NCBI RefSeq assembly: GCF_900753045.1
Contig: NZ_CAADXO010000061.1
Span: 1-64,000, forward strand
DNA from: an uncultured Phascolarctobacterium sp.
Lineage (GTDB): Bacteria; Bacillota; Negativicutes; Acidaminococcales; Acidaminococcaceae
Length of the DNA stretch: 64,000 bases
Direction of reading: 5' to 3'
This document shows, one piece after another, positions 25,406 through 33,388 of this stretch. Under the pieces are notes generated by a model. It searched no databases and was not told the DNA's origin. It was given only the letters and a program-made list of their open reading frames with translations. Made by a program: the position numbers and the translations under genes. How positions within the stretch are numbered: the stretch's first letter is position 1; every line of letters begins with the position of its first letter.

Positions 25406-26197
25406 TTATTTATTAAGTTCTTCAATGGTGACAAATTCATATCCCTCTGCACGCAGACGGTCGATGATGAGGCCGACTGCCTCAATCGTCTGGTCACGCG
25501 GTGCCGCATTTTTGGGGCTGTCACCGTCATGCAGCAGGACAATAGCACCGGGGGCTGCGTTCTCGCAGACTCTGTCGGCGATTACCTGCACGCCGGGATT
25601 TGTCCAGTCGCGGGGAATGATGCTCCAGTTTACTGCCTGCATGCCTGCATCGTTGATAGCCTTAAGCGTGCTCCAGTCCTTGAAGCCGTGCGGCGGACGC
25701 ATATACTGCGGTGCAGTGCCGGTGATGTTCTGCAGCGTTTCCTTGCCGTAGGCGATGTTGGCGGCAGCCTCGCTGCTACTGAGCTTAAGCAAATCCTTGT
25801 GATAGCCTGCATGCAAAGCAATCAGGTGTCCTTGTGCCTGAACGAGCTTTACTGTTTCCGGATGCTTGGCAGCGTTTTCGCCAACCATAAAGAAGGTGGC
25901 GTGCACGTTCTTGGCTGCCAAAAGCTTGAGCAGCGTCTGAGTATAGGGCGGATAAGGGCCGTCATCAAAGGTGAGGGCAATGAGCTTACGCCCGTGGGTA
26001 TTTTCCGCATGTGTTATAACCTTGCCGTAAAAGCTGTTGCCCGGAAGTACGGCGAGCAACAGCAGCACGCCTGCGAGCGCGAGGCTGATAGCGGCGCTGA
26101 CAGCGGCGGTTTTTCTGCTGATTTTTTTGTATATTCCCAGCCACAGCAGCAGTACGCCGGCAAGGGAACAGATGATAAGAAGATAAATGATACGCAT
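25406..26197 (-). CDS. Membrane-anchored polysaccharide deacetylase
   Basis: The 263-residue protein has two N-terminal membrane segments (about 3-22 and 32-52) followed by a NodB-type carbohydrate esterase 4 domain. The catalytic motifs are TFDDGP at 76-81, the metal-binding H129-x3-H133 in LHAGYH, RPPHGF near 168, and LLHDGD near 222. The family deacetylates peptidoglycan or other GlcNAc polymers outside the cytoplasmic membrane. TTTGGAG precedes the ATG. A hairpin (26212-26239) immediately upstream lies in the leader. Confidence 0.88.
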   Translation of the reverse strand: MRIIYLLIICSLAGVLLLWLGIYKKISRKTAAVSAAISLALAGVLLLLAVLPGNSFYGKVITHAENTHGRKLIALTFDDGPYPPYTQTLLKLLAAKNVHATFFMVGENAAKHPETVKLVQAQGHLIALHAGYHKDLLKLSSSEAAANIAYGKETLQNITGTAPQYMRPPHGFKDWSTLKAINDAGMQAVNWSIIPRDWTNPGVQVIADRVCENAAPGAIVLLHDGDSPKNAAPRDQTIEAVGLIIDRLRAEGYEFVTIEELNK

Positions 26198-26211
26198 AAT
26201 TACTCCAAATA

Positions 26212-26239
26212 TTAAAGCCGGTAGTTTTGCCGGCTTTAA
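26212..26239 (-). repeat. Leader hairpin before the deacetylase gene
   Basis: TTAAAGCCGG and CCGGCTTTAA form a perfect 10-bp stem just upstream of the ribosome site of the deacetylase gene. It may be part of a double terminator with the next hairpin. Confidence 0.6.
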
Positions 26240-26246
26240 TCATAAC

Positions 26247-26275
26247 AAAAAGGCTTGCCAGAGGCAAGCCTTTTT
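26247..26275 (-). terminator. prs terminator
   Basis: AAAAAGGCTTGCC and GGCAAGCCTTTTT form a perfect 13-bp stem with a four-base loop, ten bases after the prs stop. Confidence 0.9.
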
Positions 26276-26284
26276 ATATTACGC

Positions 26285-27244
26285 TTAGTGTTTGGTATCG
26301 AATAATTGGCTTACAGACCAGTCATTGTAGATGCGCAGAATGGTTTCTGCCAGGATCGGCGCAATGGAGAGCACCTTAATTTTCGGGTGCTTTTTGGAAG
26401 GAGCCAGAGGAATGGTGTTGGTAACAACCAGCTCGGTGATATCGGATTGAGCAATGCGGGACAGCGCCGGATCGGTCAGGATCGGGTGAGTGCAGCATGC
26501 ATATACTTCTTTAGCACCGAATTTCTTCAGAGCGCGTGCGCCTTCGGTCAGGGAGCCTGCGGTATCAACCATGTCGTCTACCATGATGCAGGTTTTGCCT
26601 TTAACGTCGCCGATCAGGTTCATAACCTCAGCAACGCCGGGTTCCGGACGACGTTTGTCGATGATAGCCAGCGGTGCATTCAGCATTTCAGCGAAATTGC
26701 GGGCACGGCTTACGCCACCAAGGTCCGGAGAGATAACAACCATGTCTTCCAGATTCTTGGATTTAATGTATTCTGCCATCAGCGGGCCGCCGGGCATATG
26801 GTCAAAGGGGATGTTGAAGAAGCCTTGAATTTGTGCAGCGTGCAGGTCGATGGTTACTACACGGGTAATGCCTGCGGTTTCCAGCAGGTCTGCCATCAGC
26901 TTAGCAGTGATAGGCTCACGGCCGCGTGCTTTGCGGTCCTGGCGTGCATAGCCATAGTAAGGAATAACAGCAGTGATGTGGTTAGCGCTGGCGCGTTTGA
27001 AGGCATCAGCCATGATCAAAAGCTCCATTACGTTATCGTTAACGATAGGGCCGCAGGTAGGTTGTACAATGAAGATATCCTTGCCGCGTACACTTTCGTT
27101 AATCATTACCTGAACTTCGCCGTTGTTGAAACGGTTAACTACGGAATCACCAACGGTGGTTCCGAGGTAAGCAGCGATTTCGCGTGCCAGATCAGGGTTT
27201 GCATTACCGGTAAATATTCTTAACTTATTCTCGTCAGACAACAT
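26285..27244 (-). CDS. prs: Ribose-phosphate pyrophosphokinase
   Basis: The 319-residue enzyme makes PRPP from ribose-5-phosphate and ATP for nucleotide, histidine and tryptophan synthesis. It shows FNNGEVQVMINESVRG, the DLHAAQIQGFF metal-binding stretch near 130, and the PRPP loop IMVDDMVDTAGSL near 218-230. The ATG at 27244 follows GGAGGG; the 17 extra codons upstream are rejected. It has its own promoter downstream of glmU. Confidence 0.96.
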   Translation of the reverse strand: MLSDENKLRIFTGNANPDLAREIAAYLGTTVGDSVVNRFNNGEVQVMINESVRGKDIFIVQPTCGPIVNDNVMELLIMADAFKRASANHITAVIPYYGYARQDRKARGREPITAKLMADLLETAGITRVVTIDLHAAQIQGFFNIPFDHMPGGPLMAEYIKSKNLEDMVVISPDLGGVSRARNFAEMLNAPLAIIDKRRPEPGVAEVMNLIGDVKGKTCIMVDDMVDTAGSLTEGARALKKFGAKEVYACCTHPILTDPALSRIAQSDITELVVTNTIPLAPSKKHPKIKVLSIAPILAETILRIYNDWSVSQLFDTKH

Positions 27245-27312
27245 GTCCAATCCCTCCAAAATTACCTTGTTGTAGTTTGCTGGTGCGATGAGCAAAACTT
27301 TACTTAAATTTA

Positions 27313-27373
27313 ATTATACACAAAAAACACGTAAATCACAAGTTTTTTGTAAACTTTTTGACACATATGTGAC
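27313..27373 (-). promoter_or_regulatory. prs promoter with upstream palindrome
   Basis: On the minus strand TTGTGA (27336-27341) and TATAAT (27313-27318) are 17 bases apart. CACATATGTG (27362-27371), within CACATATGTGAC, is the same core palindrome found before the pseudopilin operon. It is centred roughly 60 bases before the likely start. Confidence 0.55.
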
Positions 27374-27382
27374 TATAAAAGC

Positions 27383-28759
27383 TTATTTACCCTCGTTACG
27401 GTATTTTTCAGCCCAGCCTTCGATATTTTTCTGACGGGCACGTGCAATACCCAGAGCGTTTTCGGGTACTTCCTTGGTAATAGTGCTGCCTGCACCGATA
27501 TAGGTGTTGGCCTGTACGGTTACAGGAGCAACCAGGTTGGTGTTGCAGCCGACGAAGGCGTTGTCGCCGATAACGGTGCGGTGCTTCTTCTTGCCGTCGT
27601 AGTTGACGGTGATGCAGCCACAGCCCATGTTAACGCCGCTGCCGATGTCGCTGTCGCCGATGTAGGTGAGGTGCGGCAGCTTGGTGCCTTCGCCAACGTT
27701 AGAGTTTTTAACCTCTACATAGTTGCCGATTTTAACGTGGTCGCTGATAACGGTGTCGGGACGCAGGTGAACATAAGGACCTGCGGTAACGTGGTTTTTA
27801 ACCTCGCAGTCATGGCCGTAGATGAATTGCAGATGGTTATCATCACCGATTTTTACATTAGTGAAGCGGGCATTAGGACCGATTTCGCAGTCCTCACCGA
27901 TTTCCGTGGTGCCCTCCAGCCAGGTGTAGGGATAGATAACGGTATCGCGGCCGATTTTTACGCTTGCTTCGATGAAGGTGCTGGCAGGATCCATAATGGT
28001 TACGCCTGCATCCATCAGCTTATCCAAAATGCGTTGGCGCATAACGCCTTCAGCAACGGAAAGCTGCTTGCGGGAGTTGATGCCCATAACCATATCGCTG
28101 TCGGCAGTGGAAATACCGCCAACCTTAGCGCCTGCTTCATTGAGCTTTTGCAGTACGTCGGTCAGGTAATATTCGCCCTGCGCGTTGTCATTGGTCAAGG
28201 TAGCCAACACGTCAAACATTTGCGGGCATTCCATGCAGTAAATACCGGTGTTGATTTCTTTGATAGCCTTCTGCTCTTCGGTAGCGTCCTTTTGCTCTAC
28301 GATGCCCTGTACATTGCCGTTGGCATCGCGTACAATGCGGCCGTAGCCGAACGGATCGTCCATAATTGCCGTAAGTACGGTAGCAGCAGCGCCGCTTTCC
28401 TGATGTGCTTCGCAGAATTTTTTCAGCTCTTCACCGTCCAGCAGCGGGGTGTCGCCGCACAGTATGAGCGCAGTGCCGTGGAAGTCCTTCAGGGCATCGG
28501 CAGTTTGCATTACAGCGTGGCCGGTGCCAAGCTGTTCGGCCTGCAGGGCGATGGTTCCCTGATTGCCTACCATTGCTTCTACCAGCTCTGCCTCATGGCC
28601 TACGATAACAACCTTTTTGTCTGCGCCGGCAGCGCTTGCAGCGTCAATTACGTGCTGCAGCATGGGTTTGCCGCCTACCTTGTGCAGTACCTTGGGGTAT
28701 TTGCTGCGCATTCTTGTGCCTTTGCCTGCGGCGAGGATTATTGCTACTAATTTTGACAT
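27383..28759 (-). CDS. glmU: Bifunctional UDP-GlcNAc pyrophosphorylase / glucosamine-1-phosphate acetyltransferase
   Basis: The 458-residue enzyme has an N-terminal nucleotidyltransferase domain (LAAGKGTRMRSKYPKVLH at residues 10-27, LCGDTPLL near 100). Its C-terminal left-handed beta-helix has hexapeptide repeats (from about 250), with the acetyltransferase histidine region YGHDCEV and the GCGCITVNYDGKKKHRT loop. It makes UDP-GlcNAc for peptidoglycan and outer-membrane glycans. AAAGGAAG precedes the ATG. The leader between purR and glmU carries two copies of a structured repeat. Confidence 0.96.
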   Translation of the reverse strand: MSKLVAIILAAGKGTRMRSKYPKVLHKVGGKPMLQHVIDAASAAGADKKVVIVGHEAELVEAMVGNQGTIALQAEQLGTGHAVMQTADALKDFHGTALILCGDTPLLDGEELKKFCEAHQESGAAATVLTAIMDDPFGYGRIVRDANGNVQGIVEQKDATEEQKAIKEINTGIYCMECPQMFDVLATLTNDNAQGEYYLTDVLQKLNEAGAKVGGISTADSDMVMGINSRKQLSVAEGVMRQRILDKLMDAGVTIMDPASTFIEASVKIGRDTVIYPYTWLEGTTEIGEDCEIGPNARFTNVKIGDDNHLQFIYGHDCEVKNHVTAGPYVHLRPDTVISDHVKIGNYVEVKNSNVGEGTKLPHLTYIGDSDIGSGVNMGCGCITVNYDGKKKHRTVIGDNAFVGCNTNLVAPVTVQANTYIGAGSTITKEVPENALGIARARQKNIEGWAEKYRNEGK

Positions 28760-28772
28760 TACAGTTCTTCCT

Positions 28773-29017
28773 TTCCTGGCCGTCTATAAGGCATCATCTG
28801 CGTCACAACGGTTCCTAGACGTACCGGGAGTACGCCGTCGTCACCGTCGTTTAGCATCTGATACCTTCTAGCCAGCCTGACGTAGTTTATAGTTAATGAG
28901 ATTCCTGGCCGTCTATAAGGCTTCATCTGCATCACAACGGTTCTGGACGTACCGGGAGTACGCCGTCGTCACCATCGTTTAGCATCTGCTACCTTCCAAA
29001 CAGCCTGACGTATTCTA
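28773..29017 (-). repeat. Two tandem copies of a structured 117-bp repeat
   Basis: Copies at 28773-28889 and 28902-29017 are about 90 per cent identical and start 129 bases apart. Each begins TTCCTGGCCGTCTATAAGG and ends AGCCTGACGTA. Each has internal pairing: GTAC-CGGGA-GTAC, extended by GACG/CGTC and ACGGT/ACCGT, and outer arms GACG...CGTC with GCCT/AGGC. The pair fills the space between purR and glmU and ends at the glmU ribosome site. No ORF of credible composition runs through it. Confidence 0.8.
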
Positions 29018-29019
29018 TA

Positions 29020-29829
29020 TTATTTATTTACTTCCAGTGTTACCTGCTGCTGTTCTTCATCTACGTTATGCAGGGTGAAGAAGGCGGTGTAATCTTCTAC
29101 CAGCTTGCGTTCCGGTGCGGCAGTGGCAATCAAAAAGGCCTTTCCCACAACCTGAGCGCCAACCTCGTGTGCTAAAGCAATCATACCCTTGGCGGTGCCG
29201 CCGCCCTTCATAACATCATCCACAATCAGCACACGGCTGCCGGGCTGCAAAGCGCGCTTGGGCATGGCCATGTTTTGGATAACCTTGGTGGAGCCGCTGA
29301 CGTAATTGATGTTGACTGTACTGCCTTCGGTAATATCACTGGTGTGACGGGCGATAACAAGAGGCACGTTAAACGCACGCGCGGTTTGCATAGCCAGCGG
29401 AATACCGCTGGTTTCAACCGTCATGATGCAGTCCGGTGCCAGCTCCTGCAGGCGGAGCATAAAGATTTCACCCAGACGCACTACGGTTTCTGGATGGCAG
29501 AGAATATCGGTAGTATAAAGCATACCGCCGGGCAGAATCCGGTCCGGAGAGGTGAGGCGGGCAGCCAGCTCTTCCAAAAAGGCTGCGTCATCCTCCGGCA
29601 GATGGCCGGGGATAAAGCGTACACCGCCGGCAGCGCCGGAAACGGTTTCTACCTTGCCGAGGCCGTAAAGCTCCAATCCGGATTTTACGGCTAAAACATC
29701 CTCGCTGAGGGTGGATTTGGCGATAGCAAATTTTTTGCAGAAATATGAAAATGAAAACAGCCGATATGGATGATCGGCTAAAAGTTTACTTAACGCTGCT
29801 ACGCGTTCAATTCTTTTGGCTTTTACCAT
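29020..29829 (-). CDS. purR: Pur operon repressor
   Basis: The 269-residue protein matches the Firmicute PurR. It has an N-terminal winged helix (residues 1-75, with RLFSFSYFCKKFAIAKSTLSEDV) and a phosphoribosyltransferase-fold C-terminal domain with the PRPP loop VLIVDDVMKGGGTAKGM near 200. It represses purine genes and is relieved by PRPP, which prs nearby makes. The ATG at 29829 follows AAGGAGG and overlaps the end of the preceding gene by 23 bases. Confidence 0.92.
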   Translation of the reverse strand: MVKAKRIERVAALSKLLADHPYRLFSFSYFCKKFAIAKSTLSEDVLAVKSGLELYGLGKVETVSGAAGGVRFIPGHLPEDDAAFLEELAARLTSPDRILPGGMLYTTDILCHPETVVRLGEIFMLRLQELAPDCIMTVETSGIPLAMQTARAFNVPLVIARHTSDITEGSTVNINYVSGSTKVIQNMAMPKRALQPGSRVLIVDDVMKGGGTAKGMIALAHEVGAQVVGKAFLIATAAPERKLVEDYTAFFTLHNVDEEQQQVTLEVNK

Positions 29830-30601
29830 ATGTAAGCGTCCTCCTTGCAAGTTCTAAGTCACTTGGTTTATCTATATCCATGCCGATACCTGCATGACGG
29901 GTGATGATGGCTTTGCAGCGCATTTCCAGAAGTTCGGAGGTGCGTGCTTCCGCATCGGCCACTGTCAGACGATGGCACAGGAGCTTTATCAAAAAGCCCC
30001 ATCCGAGCCAGTTGCACAGCTTGAGCGGTGATTTGCGGCGGGCAAAGATTTCGCGTGCCTTTTGCTGGCCGCCGGGAATAATTTCTTTGGCCATCAGCAT
30101 CATGTTGCCGCCGGTAAAGACGCCGTCACGCAGTTTGCCGTAGGTACGTTTTGCATCGGGATAAGCGCTCAGACAGGCATCCTTGGGGATGATGGGATAA
30201 TAAAGCTGGCCTTCGGGGAAGGCGTTGCAGGCTGCAAGAAAGTCGCGTACTGCAAGTGGTGTCAGCAGCGGAATGTCGTCACATACTCCCAGCAGCTTTT
30301 CGCTGGCATCAGGGCCTAAGGCTTCGGCGGCAACGGCAGCTGTAGCCGGCAGGTCGCCTGCAGCTTCACACAGCAGAACGTCGGCCGGTAACGTGCCCTC
30401 TAAAAGCGCCAAGGCTTCAGGGCGGGCTGCTACGACAATACGGCGGATGCGTCCGCTTCCCTGCAGGGCTGCGATGATATAGTCTATGAGGCGCTTGTCG
30501 CCAAGCGGTGCCAGGCAGCGGTGTTCGGTGCCGGCGCAGTCCTTCAGCCAGGGACTGAGACCGCCTGCTACAATAAAAGCATCTATATTAGCAGTTGTCA
30601 T
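29807..30601 (-). CDS. MobA-like NTP transferase domain protein
   Basis: The 264-residue protein has the nucleotidyltransferase fold: FIVAGGLSPWLKD at the N-terminus (a variant of the usual GGxGxRMG loop that lacks the standard RMG), CLAPLGDKRLIDYII, and a metal-binding CDDIPLLTPLAV near 105. The substrate is unknown. It overlaps purR and sits three bases from the GntR gene, so it is in the ispE-purR operon. Conserved synteny suggests a housekeeping role, but no function is assigned. Confidence 0.7.
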   Translation of the reverse strand: MTTANIDAFIVAGGLSPWLKDCAGTEHRCLAPLGDKRLIDYIIAALQGSGRIRRIVVAARPEALALLEGTLPADVLLCEAAGDLPATAAVAAEALGPDASEKLLGVCDDIPLLTPLAVRDFLAACNAFPEGQLYYPIIPKDACLSAYPDAKRTYGKLRDGVFTGGNMMLMAKEIIPGGQQKAREIFARRKSPLKLCNWLGWGFLIKLLCHRLTVADAEARTSELLEMRCKAIITRHAGIGMDIDKPSDLELARRTLTYGKSQKN

Positions 30602-30603
30602 GC

Positions 30604-31296
30604 TTACGCCTTCTTCTGCGGCAGATGCTCGCTGAGGGAACGCATGAGGGTATGCTCGGCGTTTTCCAGATGGATACGGGCTGCGTATTGCGCACGTTCT
30701 ACATCATGTGCGGCAATAGCTTCTACCAGATTGCGGTGTTCGTCCATGGTTTCCACTAAACGTCCCGGGTAGCTCATGGAACGGCCGCGGATAGTAGTCA
30801 TCTGCTCGCGCAGGTTATTGATGATGCTGCGTAGGCGCTCGTTGCGGCTGGCAGTGTATAACATATCGTGGAAAGCAGTATCTACTTCGACGATTTTATC
30901 CATATCGTTGTTGGCGATGTGCTGGCCGATTTCAATAAGATAACCGTTAAGCTGCTCAAGCTCCTCATCGGTAATACGCTCAGCGGCCAGACCGGCAGCC
31001 AGAATATCAAGGCTGATACGGATTTCGTAAATTTCGGTGATATCCTTAATGGAAATATCGGCAACATAGGTACCGCGACGGGGAATCATAACAACAAAGC
31101 CTTCCAGCTCCAGCTTACGGATAGCTTCGCGCACGGGCGTACGGCTTACGCCCATTTCGTCAGCCAACTGGATTTCCATAAGGCGTTCGCCGGGGCTGAA
31201 GGTGCCGTCAATAATAGCTTGACGGATATTTTCACAGACAAGCTCACGCAGAGGCTTGTAGCTGTCTAGTTTTATAGGCTGCAAATGTCCGGACAT
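30604..31296 (-). CDS. GntR family transcriptional regulator (FCD subgroup)
   Basis: The 230-residue protein has an N-terminal winged helix (about 8-75: REAIRKLELEGFVVMIPRRGTYVAD, preceded by GVSRTPVREAIR) and a C-terminal helical FCD ligand domain with its Asp/His metal residues (about 85-215, FHDMLYTASRNERL). Such regulators respond to organic acids or sugar acids. The ATG at 31296 follows AAGGAG and lies one base after the ispE stop, so it is co-transcribed with ispE. Confidence 0.88.
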   Translation of the reverse strand: MSGHLQPIKLDSYKPLRELVCENIRQAIIDGTFSPGERLMEIQLADEMGVSRTPVREAIRKLELEGFVVMIPRRGTYVADISIKDITEIYEIRISLDILAAGLAAERITDEELEQLNGYLIEIGQHIANNDMDKIVEVDTAFHDMLYTASRNERLRSIINNLREQMTTIRGRSMSYPGRLVETMDEHRNLVEAIAAHDVERAQYAARIHLENAEHTLMRSLSEHLPQKKA

Positions 31297-31297
31297 A

Positions 31298-32158
31298 TTA
31301 GTTTCTCCTTCCGATAGTTGTAGTAATTGCTGTTTCTGCATCAAAATCTGTCAGTGCCTGCTGCACACGTTCTGCAGTTTCTTTGTCGGCGGTAAGGCCG
31401 AATACTGTCGGACCGCTGCCGCTCATGAGAGAATAGTAGGCACCTGCTCCCAGCATGGCAGCCTTAATAGAGGCTATAACGGGGTGTGCCGGGATAGTTA
31501 CTGTTTCCAAAACATTGCCCATGTAGGGGGCGATGGCCTTGCCGCCTTCGCGCAGATATGCTTCCAGCTGCCAGATGCAGGGTGCATGTACTACACGGCC
31601 GTGGTTGAAGTTTTGGTAAACCCAGGCGGTGGAAACCTCCAGCCCGCGGGGCTTGGCCAGTACCAGCCAGGTTTCGGGCATATCCTCCAGCTTGGTGAGG
31701 ACTTCGCCGCGTCCTGTTGCCAGCATGGTGCCGCCTTCGATGCAGAAGGGTATATCGCTGCCTAATTGTGCAGCGAGCTGTTCCAACTCATAATTTTCCA
31801 GGTTAAGCTCCCAGTAACGGTTCAGACCGCGCAAAACTGCCGCTGCATCACTGCTGCCGCCTGCCAGTCCTGCTGCCAGAAAAATTTTTTTGTTCAAGGC
31901 TATGTGAACGTTCGGAATAATATCGCAGTGACCTGCGAGCAGGGCGGCTGCTCTGTAGGCCAGGTTATCCGGACCGCAGCTGAGGTTGTGCAGATTGCAG
32001 CTGATCTGAATACCGTTACCCTTACTGATAACAATCTCGTCGCTCAGACCGACGCTCTGCATAATCATACTTACCTCATGGTAGCCGTCCTCTCGCTTGC
32101 CGAGAATATCAAGTCCCAGATTTATTTTGGCGTATGCCGTTTCTTTTATTTGCTTCAT
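31298..32158 (-). CDS. ispE: 4-diphosphocytidyl-2-C-methyl-D-erythritol kinase
   Basis: The 286-residue GHMP kinase acts in the non-mevalonate isoprenoid pathway. It has AYAKINLGLDILGKREDGYHEV at the start with catalytic Lys and Asp residues, the ATP loop AAGLAGGSSDAAAVLRGLN near 92-110, and MSGSGPTVFGL near 246. It heads the operon ispE-gntR-NTP transferase-purR(-glmU). A good promoter lies upstream. Confidence 0.94.
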   Translation of the reverse strand: MKQIKETAYAKINLGLDILGKREDGYHEVSMIMQSVGLSDEIVISKGNGIQISCNLHNLSCGPDNLAYRAAALLAGHCDIIPNVHIALNKKIFLAAGLAGGSSDAAAVLRGLNRYWELNLENYELEQLAAQLGSDIPFCIEGGTMLATGRGEVLTKLEDMPETWLVLAKPRGLEVSTAWVYQNFNHGRVVHAPCIWQLEAYLREGGKAIAPYMGNVLETVTIPAHPVIASIKAAMLGAGAYYSLMSGSGPTVFGLTADKETAERVQQALTDFDAETAITTTIGRRN

Positions 32159-32193
32159 TATAAGTTCACCTGCCTAATGTTGTATACAGTATT

Positions 32194-32222
32194 ATTTTAT
32201 ACTGCTTATGCCTTCATAGCAA
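32194..32222 (-). promoter_or_regulatory. ispE operon promoter
   Basis: On the minus strand TTGCTA and TAAAAT are 17 bases apart. Confidence 0.6.
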
Positions 32223-32232
32223 GAATTTTTTT

Positions 32233-32242
32233 CGAACGTTCG
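32233..32242. promoter_or_regulatory. Palindrome between the divergent ispE and yitT-like promoters
   Basis: CGAACGTTCG is a perfect 10-bp palindrome lying just upstream of both promoters. It lacks the four-base centre of the Firmicute LexA box, so it is not called as one. Confidence 0.35.
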
Positions 32243-32270
32243 GTATTTTGCCGAGAAAAATATTTAGTGG

Positions 32271-32298
32271 TTGCCTTTCTGCGTTAAAGTGTTACAAT
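32271..32298 (+). promoter_or_regulatory. Promoter of the YitT-like gene
   Basis: TTGCCT and TACAAT are 16 bases apart, about 50 bases before the ATG. Confidence 0.6.
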
Positions 32299-32348
32299 AT
32301 ATACATAAAAAACATATTCAGAATATTTTGCTTGCAAAGGAGAACTCT

Positions 32349-33245
32349 ATGAATCCCGCTTTGAAGAAAAAAATTTACCATTATGCTATGGTGACCTTGG
32401 CCTGTGCTATTATGGGCATTGCGATGAATACCTTTTACATGCCTAATAAGATGCTTAGCGGCGGTATTGGCGGCGTTGCCGTACTTGCCTATTATGTTGC
32501 CGGCCTGCCGATGGGTGCCACTAGCTTAATCTGCAACGTGCCGCTGTTCTTTTTGGCCTACAAGTATATGGACAGGGAATATACTGTCAGCGCGCTTTAT
32601 GGTATTATTGCTTTTTCTGTATCCCTGGATTTCTTTCATTTTTTGTCAACCTATACTGTAGTGCATGACAAGCTGCTGGCCTGCATTGCCGGCGGTGTGC
32701 TTTACGGCATCGGCGCTGCGTGTATGTATCGTGTGGGCGGCTCCAGCGGCGGTACGGATATTATCGGCGCTATTATCCAGAAGAATTATTCTATCTCTAT
32801 CAGTACGACGGGCTTTGCCTTCAATATCTTCCTGCTCTTGGCCAGCGTTTCCTTATTCGGTATTGAACCGGTGCTGTATACTCTGCTTACCTTTTTTGTG
32901 ATGACCAAAACCTGTAATGCGTTTACAACAGGCTTTGATTATAAAAAGAAGGTTATCATCATCAGTGAGCATCACGAGGAAATTGCCGAAGCGATTATTA
33001 AAATCGTCGGCCGCGGTGTTACCTATATCAGCGGCGAGGGCTGCTTTACGCATCGTCACCGTGAGCTGGTTTTTGTAGTTATCAAGCTGACGCAGCTGGC
33101 CAAGGTACGCTCCATTGTGCGTGAAATTGACCCCAGTGCCTTTATGATTATCAGTGATGTCAACGACGTCTTCGGCCGTGGCTTTACGCTTAAGCCGTCC
33201 GGTCCTAACTTCCCCAGACCTAAATTCCCGGAGAAGCATGAATAA
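32349..33245 (+). CDS. YitT family membrane protein
   Basis: The 298-residue protein has five or six N-terminal helices of the YitT/DUF161 type (MPNKMLSGGIGGVAVLAYYV, YRVGGSSGGTDIIGAII), then a cytoplasmic DUF2179 domain (about 205-290, KKVIIISEHHEEIAEAIIK and GEGCFTHRHRELVFVVI). The function of the family is not established. The ATG at 32349 follows AAAGGAGA; the longer upstream frame covers the promoter and is rejected. It is monocistronic, with a terminator. Confidence 0.88.
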   Translation: MNPALKKKIYHYAMVTLACAIMGIAMNTFYMPNKMLSGGIGGVAVLAYYVAGLPMGATSLICNVPLFFLAYKYMDREYTVSALYGIIAFSVSLDFFHFLSTYTVVHDKLLACIAGGVLYGIGAACMYRVGGSSGGTDIIGAIIQKNYSISISTTGFAFNIFLLLASVSLFGIEPVLYTLLTFFVMTKTCNAFTTGFDYKKKVIIISEHHEEIAEAIIKIVGRGVTYISGEGCFTHRHRELVFVVIKLTQLAKVRSIVREIDPSAFMIISDVNDVFGRGFTLKPSGPNFPRPKFPEKHE

Positions 33246-33255
33246 GCTTATACTA

Positions 33256-33289
33256 TCTTCCCCTGTCTGTTCGCGGGCAGGGGATTTTT
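33256..33289 (+). terminator. Terminator of the YitT-like gene
   Basis: CCCCTG pairs with CAGGGG around a short inner stem, followed by ATTTTT. Confidence 0.75.
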
Positions 33290-33388
33290 CTTTAGCTATA
33301 ATACGAAAATATTTTTATAATATTGCAGACGTGTACGCTAAAAAGTGATATAATAGAAACACAGCCGATAGTAAAGGAGGAGAAGAAC

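Noticed and set aside
27581..28750. Long open frame of 389 codons opposite glmU
   Set aside because: It lies wholly antisense to a clear glmU gene, has no ribosome site and no recognisable motif; it is a by-product of the codon use of the real gene.
32233..32242. LexA (SOS) box
   Set aside because: The Firmicute box needs four bases between the GAAC and GTTC halves; here they are adjacent, and the flanking genes are not SOS genes.
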